Origin: Rhodanobacter humi
Lineage (GTDB): Bacteria > Pseudomonadota > Gammaproteobacteria > Xanthomonadales > Rhodanobacteraceae
Assembly (NCBI RefSeq): GCF_041107455.1
Contig: NZ_JBGBPY010000001.1
Location: 1,364,001 to 1,428,000 of the forward strand
Direction: 5' to 3'
DNA: 64,000 bases
Shown here: positions 1 to 9,640 of the stretch, in pieces
Layout: the number at the start of each line of letters is the position of its first letter
Position numbering within the stretch: the first letter of the stretch is position 1
The notes under the pieces: generated by a model
Database searches by the model: none
What the model saw: only the letters and a program-made list of their open reading frames with translations
What the model was told of the DNA's origin: nothing
Program-made: the position numbers and the translations under genes

Positions 1-427
1 GGGTCAGCGGCAGGCCGATCTCGTTGTTGAAGCTGCCCACGCTGACGTGGGTGCGCCCGTGCAGCGACAGGATGGAAGCGACGAGCGTCTTCACCGTGGT
101 CTTGCCGTTGGAGCCGGTGATGCCGATCACCCGTGCATGGCGCTGCGCGCGCACTGCGCTGGCGAAGTCGCCCAGCGCCGCTTCAACGTCGTCCACCAGC
201 ACCTGCGGCAACGGACTGTCCAGCTTGCGCGACACCAGTGCGCCCGAGGCGCCGGCGGCGGCGGCCTGCGCGAGATAGTCGTGGCCGTCCACGTGCTCGC
301 CCTTGAACGCGGCGAACAGGTCGCCGGCTTTCAGCTTGCGGGTGTCGATGGCGACCCCGCCCACCGCGGCGTCGTCGCCGAGCAGGCGGCCGTGGGTCCA
401 CATCGCGATGGCGGAGAGCCGCATCAT
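1..427 (-). CDS. murF: MurF, UDP-MurNAc-tripeptide:D-Ala-D-Ala ligase (N-terminal part, runs off the window)
   Basis: MurF adds D-alanyl-D-alanine to the UDP-MurNAc-tripeptide, the last cytoplasmic step of the peptidoglycan stem peptide. The 142 residues present are the N-terminal Mur domain and the start of the central ATPase domain. The P-loop reads VIGITGSNGKTTVKT and is followed by SVGSFNNEIGLPLT, a MurF hallmark. The start is the first codon of an ATGATG doublet and overlaps the murE stop as ATGA, which implies translational coupling. The second ATG at 424 is an alternative start. The rest of the gene lies beyond base 1. Confidence 0.95.
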   Translation of the reverse strand, partial: MMRLSAIAMWTHGRLLGDDAAVGGVAIDTRKLKAGDLFAAFKGEHVDGHDYLAQAAAAGASGALVSRKLDSPLPQVLVDDVEAALGDFASAVRAQRHARVIGITGSNGKTTVKTLVASILSLHGRTHVSVGSFNNEIGLPLT

Positions 428-1914
428 GCGCGCCGCTCCAGGGCCGCGCGCGCGACCAGCATGTCGTCGAACGGGCGCTTGCCGGCCGCGCTCTCCTGGT
501 AGGTTTCGTGCCCCTTGCCGGCGATCACCACCACGTCGTTGGCCGCCGCCATCTCCAGCGCCTGCCCGATCGCGACGGCGCGGTCGCGTTGCACGCCGTA
601 TTCGCGCGCCGCGCCCATGCCGGCCACGATCTGCGCCACGATCGCGTCGCCGTTCTCGCCGCGCGGGTTGTCGTCGGTGACGATCGCCACGTCGGCCAGC
701 CGCGCCGCGATCGCACCCATCAGCGGGCGCTTGCCCGCGTCGCGCTCGCCGCCGCAGCCGAACACGCAGATCAGCCGCCCGCGGCAATGCGCGCGCACGG
801 CGGTCAGCACCTGCTCCAGCGCGTCGGGCGTGTGCGCGTAATCCACCACCACCAGCGGCAGGCCGTGGCGGCCGCCGAGCCGGCTCATGCGCCCGTTGAC
901 CGGCTGCAGGTTCTCCAGCGCGGCGACGATACGCTCGAACGGCTCGTCCAGCGCGCCGAGGCAGGCCGCCACCGTGAGCAGGTTGGCCACGTTGAACAGG
1001 CCCAGCAGGTGGCTCTTCAGCGTATGCGTACCCCAGGGCGTGCGCAGCACGAAGGCCAGGCCCTCGGCGGAACTGACCACGTTGCTGGCCACCACGTCCG
1101 CCGAGGCATCGCCGTGCGCGCTCACGCGCAGGGCGCGCACGCCGGCCGGCAGCTGTTCCAGCAGTTGCACGCCGAACGCGTCGTCGCCGTTGACGACCGC
1201 GGCGCGCAGCCCCGGCCAGGCGAACAGCTTCGCCTTCGCCGCGCCGTAGGCTTCCATGCTGCCGTGGTAATCCAGATGGTCGCGGGTGAGGTTGGTGAAC
1301 GCGGCGACTTCGAAATCCACCGCGCCGACCCGGCCCTGTTCCAGCGCGTGCGAGGACACTTCCATCGCCACGTGGGTGGCGCCGGCGTCGCGGAACTCGG
1401 CCAGCAGGCCGTGCACGCTGATCGCGTCCGGCGTGGTGCGCTCGCCTTCGCGCAGCCGGCCGTGCAGGCCGGCGCCCAGGGTGCCGATGCTCGCGGCGCG
1501 ATGGCCGAGGAAGGTCAGTGCCTGCGCCAGCAACTGCACGGTGGAAGTCTTGCCGTTGGTGCCGGTGACGCCGATCACGCGCAGCGCTTCGGACGGACGC
1601 CCGTGGAAGCGCGCGGCAATCTCGCCGACCAGGCCGTGCAGGCCGTCGATCCACAGCACCGGCACGTCCAGCGGCTCGATCCCGATCGCCGGCCCTTCGG
1701 CCAGCACCACTTCCGCGCCGCGCTGCACCGCGCCGGCGGCGAACTGGATGCCGTGGCTCTGCGTGCCGCGCAAGGCGAGGAAGGCGTCGCCGCGGCGCAC
1801 CTTGCGCGAGTCCAGCGTCAGCCCGGACACCACGATGCGCGCGGCACCCGGCGTGGCGGCCAGCGGCGCGTCGGCGAGGCCCAGCAGCAGCTGGTCGAGA
1901 TGGCCGGTGCTCAT
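424..1914 (-). CDS. murE: MurE, UDP-MurNAc-L-Ala-D-Glu:meso-diaminopimelate ligase
   Basis: MurE attaches the third stem-peptide residue (meso-DAP in Gram-negatives) in the cytoplasm. The protein has 496 residues, usual for the family. Visible motifs are the N-terminal LTLDSRKVRRGDAF, the ATP-binding VIGVTGTNGKTSTVQL, and the C-terminal-domain stretches VVVDYAHTPDALEQVL and VTDDNPRGENGD; the DNPR motif typifies DAP-adding MurE. The start overlaps the ftsI stop (ATGA) and its own stop overlaps murF, so the genes form one coupled operon. Nothing is unusual. Confidence 0.97.
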   Translation of the reverse strand: MSTGHLDQLLLGLADAPLAATPGAARIVVSGLTLDSRKVRRGDAFLALRGTQSHGIQFAAGAVQRGAEVVLAEGPAIGIEPLDVPVLWIDGLHGLVGEIAARFHGRPSEALRVIGVTGTNGKTSTVQLLAQALTFLGHRAASIGTLGAGLHGRLREGERTTPDAISVHGLLAEFRDAGATHVAMEVSSHALEQGRVGAVDFEVAAFTNLTRDHLDYHGSMEAYGAAKAKLFAWPGLRAAVVNGDDAFGVQLLEQLPAGVRALRVSAHGDASADVVASNVVSSAEGLAFVLRTPWGTHTLKSHLLGLFNVANLLTVAACLGALDEPFERIVAALENLQPVNGRMSRLGGRHGLPLVVVDYAHTPDALEQVLTAVRAHCRGRLICVFGCGGERDAGKRPLMGAIAARLADVAIVTDDNPRGENGDAIVAQIVAGMGAAREYGVQRDRAVAIGQALEMAAANDVVVIAGKGHETYQESAAGKRPFDDMLVARAALERRA

Positions 1915-3776
1915 GGCGCGCCTCCTTCCGTCGGCGCCTCGTCGACCGGCGCCTCCTGGATCGGCACGTCGTTGACCGCCGGCGTGACCGGCGTCTGGCT
2001 GCCGACCAGGCCACCGTTGCCCTGCAGCGGACCGCCCACGTACCAGCGGCCGATGTTGTCCGGCGGGATGTCGAGCAGGCGCAGCGCGCCACTGGTCACC
2101 GCGGCGAAGGCCGGCGCCGACACGGTGCCGCCGAAGTAGCCGTTCTTGCCGGTGGTGCCGTTGATCACCACCGCGGTCACCAGGCGCGGGTTGCTGGCCG
2201 GCACGATGCCGACGAACAGCGAGTTGTAGGTGCTCTTGGAGTAGCCGCCGGCGATCGCCTGGTGCGAGGTGCCGGTCTTGCCCGCCACGCTGTAGTTCGC
2301 GATGCGCGCGCGCGCGCCGGTGCTGCCGGGACCGGTGATCGTCTCCAGCATGCTGACCAGCTCGTGCGCCACCTGCGGCGAGATGATCTGCCTGCCCGCG
2401 CTGTCGTCGCCCTTGATGAAGGTGGGCGTGTGCATCACGCCGCCGTCGGCGATGGTGGCGTAGGCGTTGGCCAGCTGCAGCGGAGTGACGTTCAGGCCAT
2501 AGCCGTAGGCCATGATCGCCTTTTCCAGCGGGCGCCAATCGCGGCCGATCTTGAGGTAGCCGGAGGCCTCGCCGGGAAAGCCGCTGCCGGTGCTGTTGCC
2601 CAGGCCGAACGCGCGGTAGGTGTCGTACATCAGCGGCGTGTCCAGCGTCATCGCGATCTTCGCCGCACCCACGTTGCTGGAGCGGGTGAGCACGCCGGTG
2701 GGGGTGAGCAGGCCGTTCGGGTCGTCGTCGCGGATGTCGTGGCCGTAGAAGTACCAGTGGCCGTTGCCGGTATCGATGATCGGGCCGGTCGGCGTGTACT
2801 TGCCGCTGGACAGCGCCGCCGCCAGGGTGAGCGCCTTCATCGTGGAACCGGGCTCGACCACGTCGGTGAGCGCGCGGTTGCGCCGCTGCGCCGGCTTGCT
2901 GCCGGTCACCGCGTTCGGGTTGAACGTCGGCATGCTGGCCATCGCCAGGATCTCGCCGGTGCGCACGTCGAGCACCACGATCGAACCGGAAGCGGCCTGG
3001 AACTTGTCCAGCGTGGACTTCAGCTCGTTGTACGCGAGGAACTGGATGCCGCGATCGACACTGAGCGTGAGGTTCTGCCCCGGCTTGGGCGCACGCACCT
3101 GTTCGAGATCCTCGACGATGTGGCCCTTGCCGTCGCGGATCACGCGCTTGGCGCCGGGCTTGCCGGCCAGCCAGTCGTCGTAGGCCAGTTCCAGGCCCTC
3201 CTGGCCGTGGTCGTCGATGTTGGTGAAGCCCAGGACGTGCGCGGTGACTTCGCCCGACGGGTAGAAGCGCTTGAACTCGCGCTGGCCGTTGACGCCGGGG
3301 ATGTCGAGATCGAGCACGGCTTGCGCCGCCTCCGGCGCCATCTGCCGGCGCAGGTAGACGAACTCGCGACTCGCGCGCGCTTCGAGATAACTCTTGATGT
3401 CGGCCGCGTTGCCGCCCAGCGCCTTGGCCAGCGCGGGGATGCGGTCGTCGTTGGCAAGCACCTCGGCCGGGTTGGCCCAGATCGAGGTGACCGGCGTGGA
3501 CACCGCCAGCGGCTCGCCGTTGCGGTCGAAGATGGTGCCGCGCGAGACCGGGATCGGCACTTCGCGCAGGAAACGCGCGTCGCCCTGCTTCTGGTAGAAC
3601 TGCTTGCGCACCACCTGCAGGTCGAACGCGCGCGCCACCAGGCCCAGCGAGACCAGGCCGAGCACGCCCGCCACCAGCACCATGCGCTTGCGCGCGCTGG
3701 GGCCGGCGCCGCGCCGGCGGCCCGGTGACGGCGTGGCGCGCTGCGGCTGCGGGCGGGTGCGGTCGCGCCAGTTCAT
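1911..3776 (-). CDS. ftsI: FtsI (PBP3), septal peptidoglycan transpeptidase
   Basis: FtsI is the essential class B penicillin-binding protein that cross-links septal peptidoglycan. The 621-residue protein has a short basic cytoplasmic tail and one membrane anchor (MVLVAGVLGLVSLGLVARAF, about residues 32-51). A PBP dimerisation domain begins at VPIPVSRGTIFDRNGEPLA, and the transpeptidase domain follows. Active-site motifs are STMK (within VEPGSTMKALTL), SSN (RSSNVGA) and KTGT (VAGKTGTSH). The start overlaps the ftsL stop by ATGA. The C-terminus is a proline/glutamate-rich tail of about 30 residues. Confidence 0.97.
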   Translation of the reverse strand: MNWRDRTRPQPQRATPSPGRRRGAGPSARKRMVLVAGVLGLVSLGLVARAFDLQVVRKQFYQKQGDARFLREVPIPVSRGTIFDRNGEPLAVSTPVTSIWANPAEVLANDDRIPALAKALGGNAADIKSYLEARASREFVYLRRQMAPEAAQAVLDLDIPGVNGQREFKRFYPSGEVTAHVLGFTNIDDHGQEGLELAYDDWLAGKPGAKRVIRDGKGHIVEDLEQVRAPKPGQNLTLSVDRGIQFLAYNELKSTLDKFQAASGSIVVLDVRTGEILAMASMPTFNPNAVTGSKPAQRRNRALTDVVEPGSTMKALTLAAALSSGKYTPTGPIIDTGNGHWYFYGHDIRDDDPNGLLTPTGVLTRSSNVGAAKIAMTLDTPLMYDTYRAFGLGNSTGSGFPGEASGYLKIGRDWRPLEKAIMAYGYGLNVTPLQLANAYATIADGGVMHTPTFIKGDDSAGRQIISPQVAHELVSMLETITGPGSTGARARIANYSVAGKTGTSHQAIAGGYSKSTYNSLFVGIVPASNPRLVTAVVINGTTGKNGYFGGTVSAPAFAAVTSGALRLLDIPPDNIGRWYVGGPLQGNGGLVGSQTPVTPAVNDVPIQEAPVDEAPTEGGAP

Positions 3777-4045
3777 CGGCGCAGCAACCGGATGTCTTGC
3801 GGGCGCGGATCGAGCATGCCCAGCTGCTGCCGCGCCTCTTCGTCGATGCGGCGCGGCTCGGCGAACGTGGCCTGCTCCAGTTCGAGTTTGCCGTATTCGA
3901 TGTTCATGTCGTCGCGCTGGTTCTGCAGCGCGGTGAGCTTGACGAACAGCACGCGGCTCTCGTGGCGCGCCCACACCACGCTGATCGCGCTGGCCAGCAC
4001 GGCGGCCAGCAGCGCGAGTATGAAGAGGGACTGGATCAGCCTCAT
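3773..4045 (-). CDS. ftsL: FtsL, divisome bitopic protein
   Basis: FtsL joins FtsB and FtsQ in the divisome and recruits and activates FtsWI. The 90-residue protein has one N-terminal membrane segment ([20 protein letters not shown]). A periplasmic coiled-coil-type stretch follows ([26 protein letters not shown]), then a short tail ending [12 protein letters not shown]. Its start overlaps the rsmH stop and its stop overlaps the ftsI start. Size, topology and position between rsmH and ftsI are diagnostic even though sequence conservation is low. Confidence 0.93.
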   Translation of the reverse strand: MRLIQSLFILALLAAVLASAISVVWARHESRVLFVKLTALQNQRDDMNIEYGKLELEQATFAEPRRIDEEARQQLGMLDPRPQDIRLLRR

Positions 4046-4968
4046 GCGGAGCCCACCTTCTGCGCCACCCGCAACACGGCGGAACGGGCGCGCGGATTCG
4101 CGACGAGCTCGGCCTCGGAGGGAAACTGCGCCTTGCCCACCGCGACCAGTTCGGCCGACTTCGCGGCCACCGGCGGGCCGCGCCGGTTGCCCAGCACGCG
4201 GCCGGAATGGTCGCGGATGAACTGCTTGACGATGCGGTCTTCCAGCGAGTGGAAGCTGATCACCGCGAGCCGGCCGCCGGGCTTCAGGCGCGCCAGCGCG
4301 GCATCCAGCCCGCGTCGCACCGAATCCAGTTCGCCGTTCACGCGGATGCGCAGCGCCTGGAAGCTGCGCGTGGCCGGATGTTTGCCCGGCTCGCGCCGAC
4401 CCACCACACGCTCGATCAGCGCGGCCAGTTCGCCGGTGCGGGTGAGCGGGCTTTCCACGCGGCGTTCCACGATGGCCCGGGCGATCTTGCGGCTGAAGCG
4501 CTCCTCGCCGTACTGCCACAGCACGTCGGCGATCTCGCGCTCGGGAGCATGGGCGAGGAAGTCCGCCGCGCTCTCGCCCTGGGTGGTGTCCATGCGCATG
4601 TCCAGCGGCGCGTCGGCCATGAAGCTGAAGCCGCGCGCGGCCTCGTCCAGTTGCGGCGAGGAGACGCCGAGGTCGAGCAGCACGCCGTCGAGGCCGGCGG
4701 CGGTCTCGTCCCAGTCGGCCAGGCTGGCGAAGTTTGCATGGCGGATAGACACGCGCGGCTCGGCGGCGAACGTCGCCTGCGCCGTGGCGATGGCCTGCGG
4801 ATCGCGATCCATCAGCAGCAAGCGGCCGCCGGGGCCAAGGCGTGACAGCACGGCGCGTGCGTGACCGCCGCGTCCGAACGTGCCATCCAGATAACGCCCG
4901 CCTGCCTGCACGGCAAGGCCCTCCACCGCTTCGTCCAGCATTACCGGGATGTGCCGCAACTCGGCCAT
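4042..4968 (-). CDS. rsmH: RsmH (MraW), 16S rRNA m4C1402 methyltransferase
   Basis: RsmH uses SAM to N4-methylate C1402 in the ribosomal P site. The 308-residue protein opens with the family signature [13 protein letters not shown] and the SAM-binding stretch [39 protein letters not shown] and the C-terminal [16 protein letters not shown] also match the family. ATG at 4968 gives the expected family N-terminus. It sits 46 bases downstream of mraZ and overlaps ftsL, the canonical cluster order. Confidence 0.97.
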   Translation of the reverse strand: MAELRHIPVMLDEAVEGLAVQAGGRYLDGTFGRGGHARAVLSRLGPGGRLLLMDRDPQAIATAQATFAAEPRVSIRHANFASLADWDETAAGLDGVLLDLGVSSPQLDEAARGFSFMADAPLDMRMDTTQGESAADFLAHAPEREIADVLWQYGEERFSRKIARAIVERRVESPLTRTGELAALIERVVGRREPGKHPATRSFQALRIRVNGELDSVRRGLDAALARLKPGGRLAVISFHSLEDRIVKQFIRDHSGRVLGNRRGPPVAAKSAELVAVGKAQFPSEAELVANPRARSAVLRVAQKVGSA

Positions 4969-5014
4969 GCCGCACCTCCCGTCCCGTATCCCGCCCGCAA
5001 AAACGTGCGCCGCA

Positions 5015-5461
5015 CTACAGCTGCAGCGCGGCCATCTCGTTGGTGATTTCGTCTTCGCCGATGGTCTGGCGGATCTTGGCCAGGTGGGCCTGTTCGCTCC
5101 ACAGCTCGAACTTGTTGCCCATGCCCAGCAGGACCGCCTTCTTCTCGATGCCGGTGGTCGCGCGCTGACTGGCCGGCAGCAGGATGCGCGCGGCGCCGTC
5201 GGGTTCCACCACCGCGGCGGCACCGACGATCTTCATCTGCATGTCGCGGTGCGACTTGACCACCTTGGACAGCGCGTTGACCTGGTCGCGCACCTTCTCC
5301 CACTCCTCGTGCGGGAACAGCCACAGGCAGCCCGGCTCGAACGGGTTGTAGGTGACCACCAGCCGGTTCGCGCAGGCACCGGCCACCAACTCGCGATACG
5401 CGGTCGGTATGGCCAGGCGGCCCTTGTCGTCGACGGTGATGGCGGTTTCGCCCTGGAACAC
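5015..5461 (-). CDS. mraZ: MraZ, transcriptional regulator of the division/cell-wall cluster (GTG start)
   Basis: MraZ is an AbrB-like DNA-binding protein that represses its own operon by binding repeats upstream. The 148-residue protein begins [20 protein letters not shown], which aligns with the family N-terminus only if GTG at 5461 is the start. A GGAG ribosome-binding site lies about 8 bases upstream. A second copy of the SpoVT/AbrB-like element is visible at [16 protein letters not shown]. It is the first gene of the minus-strand operon, and four 10-bp-spaced boxes precede it. Confidence 0.95.
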   Translation of the reverse strand: MFQGETAITVDDKGRLAIPTAYRELVAGACANRLVVTYNPFEPGCLWLFPHEEWEKVRDQVNALSKVVKSHRDMQMKIVGAAAVVEPDGAARILLPASQRATTGIEKKAVLLGMGNKFELWSEQAHLAKIRQTIGEDEITNEMAALQL

Positions 5462-5470
5462 GCAATAGAC

Positions 5471-5532
5471 TCCACGAAAACCCACGATTTCACACTGAAA
5501 GCCACGATAGTCTCGCCCCCTGAGACTGTCAA
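5471..5532 (-). promoter_or_regulatory. mraZ promoter with four MraZ boxes
   Basis: On the minus strand TTGACA (5527-5532) and TATCGT (5504-5509) are separated by 17 bases, a good sigma-70 promoter. Between the -10 and the GTG start are four boxes exactly 10 bp apart: CGTGGC (5501-5506), AGTGTG (5491-5496), CGTGGG (5481-5486) and CGTGGA (5471-5476). MraZ is known to bind direct TGGG-type repeats with this period, so autorepression is expected. The spacer also holds a GTCTC/GAGAC inverted repeat. Confidence 0.8.
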
Positions 5533-5751
5533 GGGATTTTTGCTTGTGAATCAAGGAGAAAGGCGAAGTTGTGGCGGCGTTTCCAGCACTTCCTGAGGAA
5601 CATCCCCAAGGTGCTTGAATGCAGGGAAATTTTTCTGCAACGCATCCGTCCCAGCGGATCGCAAAAACCCGCTCCTTGCGCCGGCGGGAGCGGTTGGGCA
5701 TGAACCGCTGTTCACCTCGCACCATGCGCGGCCGCATGCACGCACCCATGG

Positions 5752-5786
5752 CCAGTCCCGGCGCACGCGTGGCGCGCCGGGACTGG
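5752..5786 (-). terminator. Strong hairpin just downstream of rnpB
   Basis: A perfect 13-bp stem (5752-5764 with 5774-5786, arm CCAGTCCCGGCGC) closes a 9-base loop. It lies about 13 bases past the rnpB 3-prime end in its direction of transcription. No T-run follows, so it could act as a processing or Rho-assisted end rather than a classical terminator. The rest of 5533-5798 shows no convincing gene. Confidence 0.5.
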
Positions 5787-5798
5787 GAAGGGAAAGGT

Positions 5799-6157
<359 letters not shown>

Positions 6158-6192
6158 ATCGAGGATTGTAGCGCGATAGCGCCAACAACTTT

Positions 6193-6213
6193 CCCTCTCC
6201 CATCGGGAGAGGG
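6193..6213. terminator. Hairpin between rsmI and rnpB
   Basis: A perfect 9-bp stem CCCTCTCCC/GGGAGAGGG with a 3-base loop lies 41 bases past the rsmI stop and upstream of the rnpB promoter. It has no T-run in either direction. It may end or protect the rsmI transcript; that role is inferred from position only. Confidence 0.4.
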
Positions 6214-6253
6214 TGCCCGGCGCTGCATCGACTCCCATCGGTGCCAACCCACA

Positions 6254-7081
6254 CTACCCCTCATATAGAAGCTTGCGCGGCGCGCCACTGATCGCCGCCG
6301 CGAGCTTGGCGGCCTTCGCCGGCGGCAGTTCCTCGCGCAGGATCGCGAAGATGCGCTGGCCTTCGGCAAGCTTCGCATCGGCTTCCTCGCCGCGGCCGGC
6401 GACGAGGATCACGCATTCGCCGCGCTGCTGGTCCGGATCGTTCGCCACGCGTTCGGCGAGTTGCGCCAGCGGCTCGTCGAGCACCGTCTCGAACAGCTTG
6501 GTGAGTTCGCGCGCCAGCACCGCCTCACGCCCGTCGCCGAACACCGCGCGCATGTCGGCCAGACTCTCGGCGACGCGATGCGAGGATTCGTAGAAGATCA
6601 GCGTACGCGGCTCGCCCGCCAGTTCCTGCAGGCGCGCGCGGCGTGCCGCGGACTTCGGCGGCAAAAAACCCTCGAACACGAAACGGTCGCTGGGCAGTCC
6701 CGCCACCGACAGCGCAGCGATCGCCGCGCAGGCACCCGGCACCGGCGCGCAGCGGATGCCCGCCGCGCGTGCCGCGCGCACCAGCCGGAAACCGGGATCG
6801 GAAATCAGCGGCGTGCCCGCATCGGAAATCAGCGCCACCGATTCGCCGCCCTGCAGGCGTCGCACCACGGCCTCGACCACCTCGCGCTCGTTGTGCTCGT
6901 GCAGCGCGAGCAGCGGCGTGGCGATGTTGTGGTGAAGCAGCAGCGGACGGCTGTGGCGGGTGTCCTCGGCGGCGATCACCGCCACCTCGCGCAACGTCGC
7001 GATCGCGCGCGCGGAAAAATCGTCGCGATGGCCGATCGGTGTGGCAACCACCCACAGGCAACCGGGTTGGACGGATGACAT
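6254..7081 (-). CDS. rsmI: RsmI, 16S rRNA 2'-O-ribose C1402 methyltransferase
   Basis: RsmI 2'-O-methylates C1402, the same nucleotide that RsmH N4-methylates. The 275-residue protein shows the tetrapyrrole-methylase-like fold signature LWVVATPIGHRDDFS, then AAEDTRHSRPLL, ISDAGTPLISDPGFRLV, PVPGACAAIAALSVAGLPSDRF and FYESSHRV. The ATG at 7081 puts the first strand at the expected distance; an upstream ATG at 7108 is possible. The gene is divergent from lpoA with an 84-base shared promoter region. Confidence 0.96.
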   Translation of the reverse strand: MSSVQPGCLWVVATPIGHRDDFSARAIATLREVAVIAAEDTRHSRPLLLHHNIATPLLALHEHNEREVVEAVVRRLQGGESVALISDAGTPLISDPGFRLVRAARAAGIRCAPVPGACAAIAALSVAGLPSDRFVFEGFLPPKSAARRARLQELAGEPRTLIFYESSHRVAESLADMRAVFGDGREAVLARELTKLFETVLDEPLAQLAERVANDPDQQRGECVILVAGRGEEADAKLAEGQRIFAILREELPPAKAAKLAAAISGAPRKLLYEG

Positions 7082-7165
7082 GTGCAAGCTCCTGCGGACC
7101 CGAGTCACGGAAACGATCGGCTATCATCGCGCACACTCGCCGCGAATACCGACAAGAGAGCTCCG

Positions 7166-9118
7166 ATGCGCCTGCGTTCCGTTCCCCGGCCATCCCTGAC
7201 GACCCTCGGCCTGACCCTGTTGTTGACCGGAACGCTCGCGCTGAGCGGCTGCGTCCCCGGCAACGCGAAACCTTCGCCCGCCGAGATCAGCGCAGCGGAC
7301 GGCGCCGCCGCGCTGGCGCGGCAAGGCCAGTTCGACCAGGCCGCGCAGGCTTATCTCGCGCTGGCCGCGCAATACGGCGGCCATGCCGACCATTACCGTC
7401 TGCTCGCAGCCGAGTCCTGGCGCGAGGAAGGCCGCATCGACGACGCCGCGCCCACGCTGGCGCAGATCAAGCGCGCCAACCTGCAAGGCGACGACGCGGT
7501 GCGCTTCGACCTGTTGCGTGCCGACCTCGCGCTGCGCCACCACGACGCGGCCACCGCGCTGCGGCTCACCACCCAGCCCACCGTCGCCGTACCGGGCAAG
7601 CTGCAGCTGCGCCTGTACGAGTTGCGCGCCCGCGCCCAGTCCGCCAGCGGCGACCACTGGGGCGCCGCGCGCACCCGCGTGCAGATGGACGACAGCCTGC
7701 AGGGACTGGATCGCGCGGAGAACCGCAAGCAGGTCCTCGCCGAACTGACCCAGCTCGACGTGGCCTCGCTGAAGCAGCGCGCCGCCGCGATGAAGCCGGG
7801 CGACCGCATGCTGTCGTGGACCAACGAGGCACTCAGCCAGCTCGGCGTCGCCGTGGCGCAGCCACCGCCCTCGCTGCAGCAGCCGGTGGGCACCCTGCTG
7901 CCCGGCGCCAATGCCGAGGTGCGCGAGGGCTACAAGATGCCCGCCCGCGTGGCCTTGCTGCTGCCCACCAGCGGTGCCTTCGCCGCTGCCAGCGACGCGA
8001 TCCGCGAGGGCTTCTTCGCCGCCTATGCGGAAGACGCCCGCACCCACGCACCGCGCGCCTCGGTCCGCATCTACGACACACAGGGCAGCGCCGACGGCGC
8101 GCTCAAGGCCTACCAGCAGGCGGCCAGCGACGGCGCGCAACTGGTGGTCGGCCCGCTCACCCGCGGCGCGGTGGCTGCACTGTTCGGCCAGCCCAAGCTG
8201 CCGGTGCCGGTGCTGGCGCTGAATCACCCCGACAGCAAGCAGCTGCCCGCGACCGATGCCAGCGAATTCGGCCTGCTGCCGGAAACCGAGGGTGCCCAGG
8301 CCGCCGACCACATGATCGAACGCGGCCTGCACCAGGCTTACGTGGTGATCTCCAGCGACGACTTCGCCCAGCGCGCCGCCGGCGCGTTCAAGGCCGAACT
8401 GCTCGCCCGCGGCGGCGAGGTCACCGGCATGGCCACGCTGCCCGCCGGCGGCGCGAACTACGCCAACCTGATCGCCAACCTGCACCTGCCCGCCAGCGCC
8501 ACGCCAGGCGCCGCGACACCCGACACTTCCAACCCCGCCAGCAGCGCCAGCACGAGCGCCGTCGCATCCACGACGGCGAGCGACGCCGGCATCTTCATCA
8601 GCATGCGCCCAAACCAGGCGCGCCTGCTGCTGCCGCAGTTGCAGATCGCCAAGATCGCACTGCCGGTGTTCGGCACCTCGCACGTCTATGCCGGTAGTGA
8701 CAACCCCACCGCCGACGGCGACCTCAACGGCGTGGAATTCTGCGACGCGCCCTGGCTGTTCGACGCCCAGCCCGGCCTGCCGCACCACGACGACATCGCC
8801 ACCCTGCTGCCCGCCGCACGCGACGGCAGCGCGCGGCTGTTCGCGTTCGGCATGGACGCGTGGAACCTGGTGCCCTACCTGGACTGGCTGCGCGACCACC
8901 CCGGCAGCTACCTGCCCGGCGCCAGCGGCCAGCTCACCGCCGACCAGTTCGGCCGCATCCGCCGCGTGCTGATCTGGGCGAAATTCCAGAACGGCCTCGC
9001 CCGCCCATTGGGCGGCAGCCTGCAGGTGGACGACCAGCCCGTACCGTCCGGCACCGCACCGGCACCGGCACCGGCCAGCAGCAGCGAACAGCCGGCGGCC
9101 GCCTCGTCGGCCGGCTGA
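7166..9118 (+). CDS. lpoA: LpoA-type lipoprotein activator of penicillin-binding protein 1a
   Basis: LpoA is an outer-membrane lipoprotein that reaches through the periplasm to stimulate PBP1a. The 650-residue protein starts with a lipoprotein signal peptide (LTLLLTGTLALSGC, lipobox Cys29). A helical TPR-like N-terminal half follows (for example QGQFDQAAQAYLALAAQYGG). The C-terminal half has the periplasmic-binding-protein fold typical of LpoA, starting at RVALLLPTSGAFAAASDAIR and including QLVVGPLTRGAVAALFGQP. A Ser/Thr/Ala linker and an Ala/Pro-rich tail are low-complexity. The rsmI-lpoA-yraN order matches many gammaproteobacteria. Confidence 0.92.
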   Translation: MRLRSVPRPSLTTLGLTLLLTGTLALSGCVPGNAKPSPAEISAADGAAALARQGQFDQAAQAYLALAAQYGGHADHYRLLAAESWREEGRIDDAAPTLAQIKRANLQGDDAVRFDLLRADLALRHHDAATALRLTTQPTVAVPGKLQLRLYELRARAQSASGDHWGAARTRVQMDDSLQGLDRAENRKQVLAELTQLDVASLKQRAAAMKPGDRMLSWTNEALSQLGVAVAQPPPSLQQPVGTLLPGANAEVREGYKMPARVALLLPTSGAFAAASDAIREGFFAAYAEDARTHAPRASVRIYDTQGSADGALKAYQQAASDGAQLVVGPLTRGAVAALFGQPKLPVPVLALNHPDSKQLPATDASEFGLLPETEGAQAADHMIERGLHQAYVVISSDDFAQRAAGAFKAELLARGGEVTGMATLPAGGANYANLIANLHLPASATPGAATPDTSNPASSASTSAVASTTASDAGIFISMRPNQARLLLPQLQIAKIALPVFGTSHVYAGSDNPTADGDLNGVEFCDAPWLFDAQPGLPHHDDIATLLPAARDGSARLFAFGMDAWNLVPYLDWLRDHPGSYLPGASGQLTADQFGRIRRVLIWAKFQNGLARPLGGSLQVDDQPVPSGTAPAPAPASSSEQPAAASSAG

Positions 9119-9474
9119 TGCGCAGCACCGGCGCCGCGTTCGAGCAGCGCGCCGGCGCCGAGCTCGAACGCGCCGGCCTGAAACCACTCGCGCGCAACTA
9201 CACCACCCGCCACGGCGAACTCGACCTCGTCATGCTCGACGGCGACACCATCGTGTTCGTCGAAGTGCGCTACCGCGTGCGCGCCGGCCACGGCGACGCA
9301 CTCGCCTCGATCACCCGCAGCAAGCAGGACAAGCTGATCCGCACCGCGCAACTGTGGCTGGCCGCCCATCCGCAACACGCGCAACGCGCCTGCCGATTCG
9401 ACGTGGTGAGCTACGACGGCTCTGCTGCCGACGCGCGCATGCAGTGGCTGCGTGGTGCGTTCGAGGCGAACTGA
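9118..9474 (+). CDS. yraN: YraN family protein (UPF0102, endonuclease-fold)
   Basis: This 118-residue protein belongs to UPF0102, whose members have a restriction-endonuclease-like fold but no settled role; links to DNA processing have been proposed. The core reads GAELERAGLKPLARNYTTRH, then GELDLVMLDGDTIVFVEVRYR with the Glu/Asp/Glu acidic residues of a nuclease-type site, and RFDVVSYDG near the end. ATG overlaps the lpoA stop (TGATG), so the two are translationally coupled. Confidence 0.93.
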   Translation: MRSTGAAFEQRAGAELERAGLKPLARNYTTRHGELDLVMLDGDTIVFVEVRYRVRAGHGDALASITRSKQDKLIRTAQLWLAAHPQHAQRACRFDVVSYDGSAADARMQWLRGAFEAN

Positions 9475-9640
9475 TGCGTTGCCTGCAAGCGCTACGGTGC
9501 GATCGCAACACCCAAGCCGCACAGCAGCAACCACGGATGCTGCCATCTAGCCTATCTAGTTCGCGGCCGCCCCCTCTCCGAAGCGCTGGCGCACTTAGTC
9601 ACAGCACACTCTCTTCCGGAACCCAATCTTACGCTCATCT

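Noticed and set aside
508-3728. Long plus-strand frames opposite murE and ftsI
   Set aside because: They are antisense to clearly recognisable cell-wall genes and have no protein-like features.
9475-9640. Plus-strand frame running on after yraN
   Set aside because: It is antisense to the immunity gene for most of its length and has no ribosome-binding site or domain.
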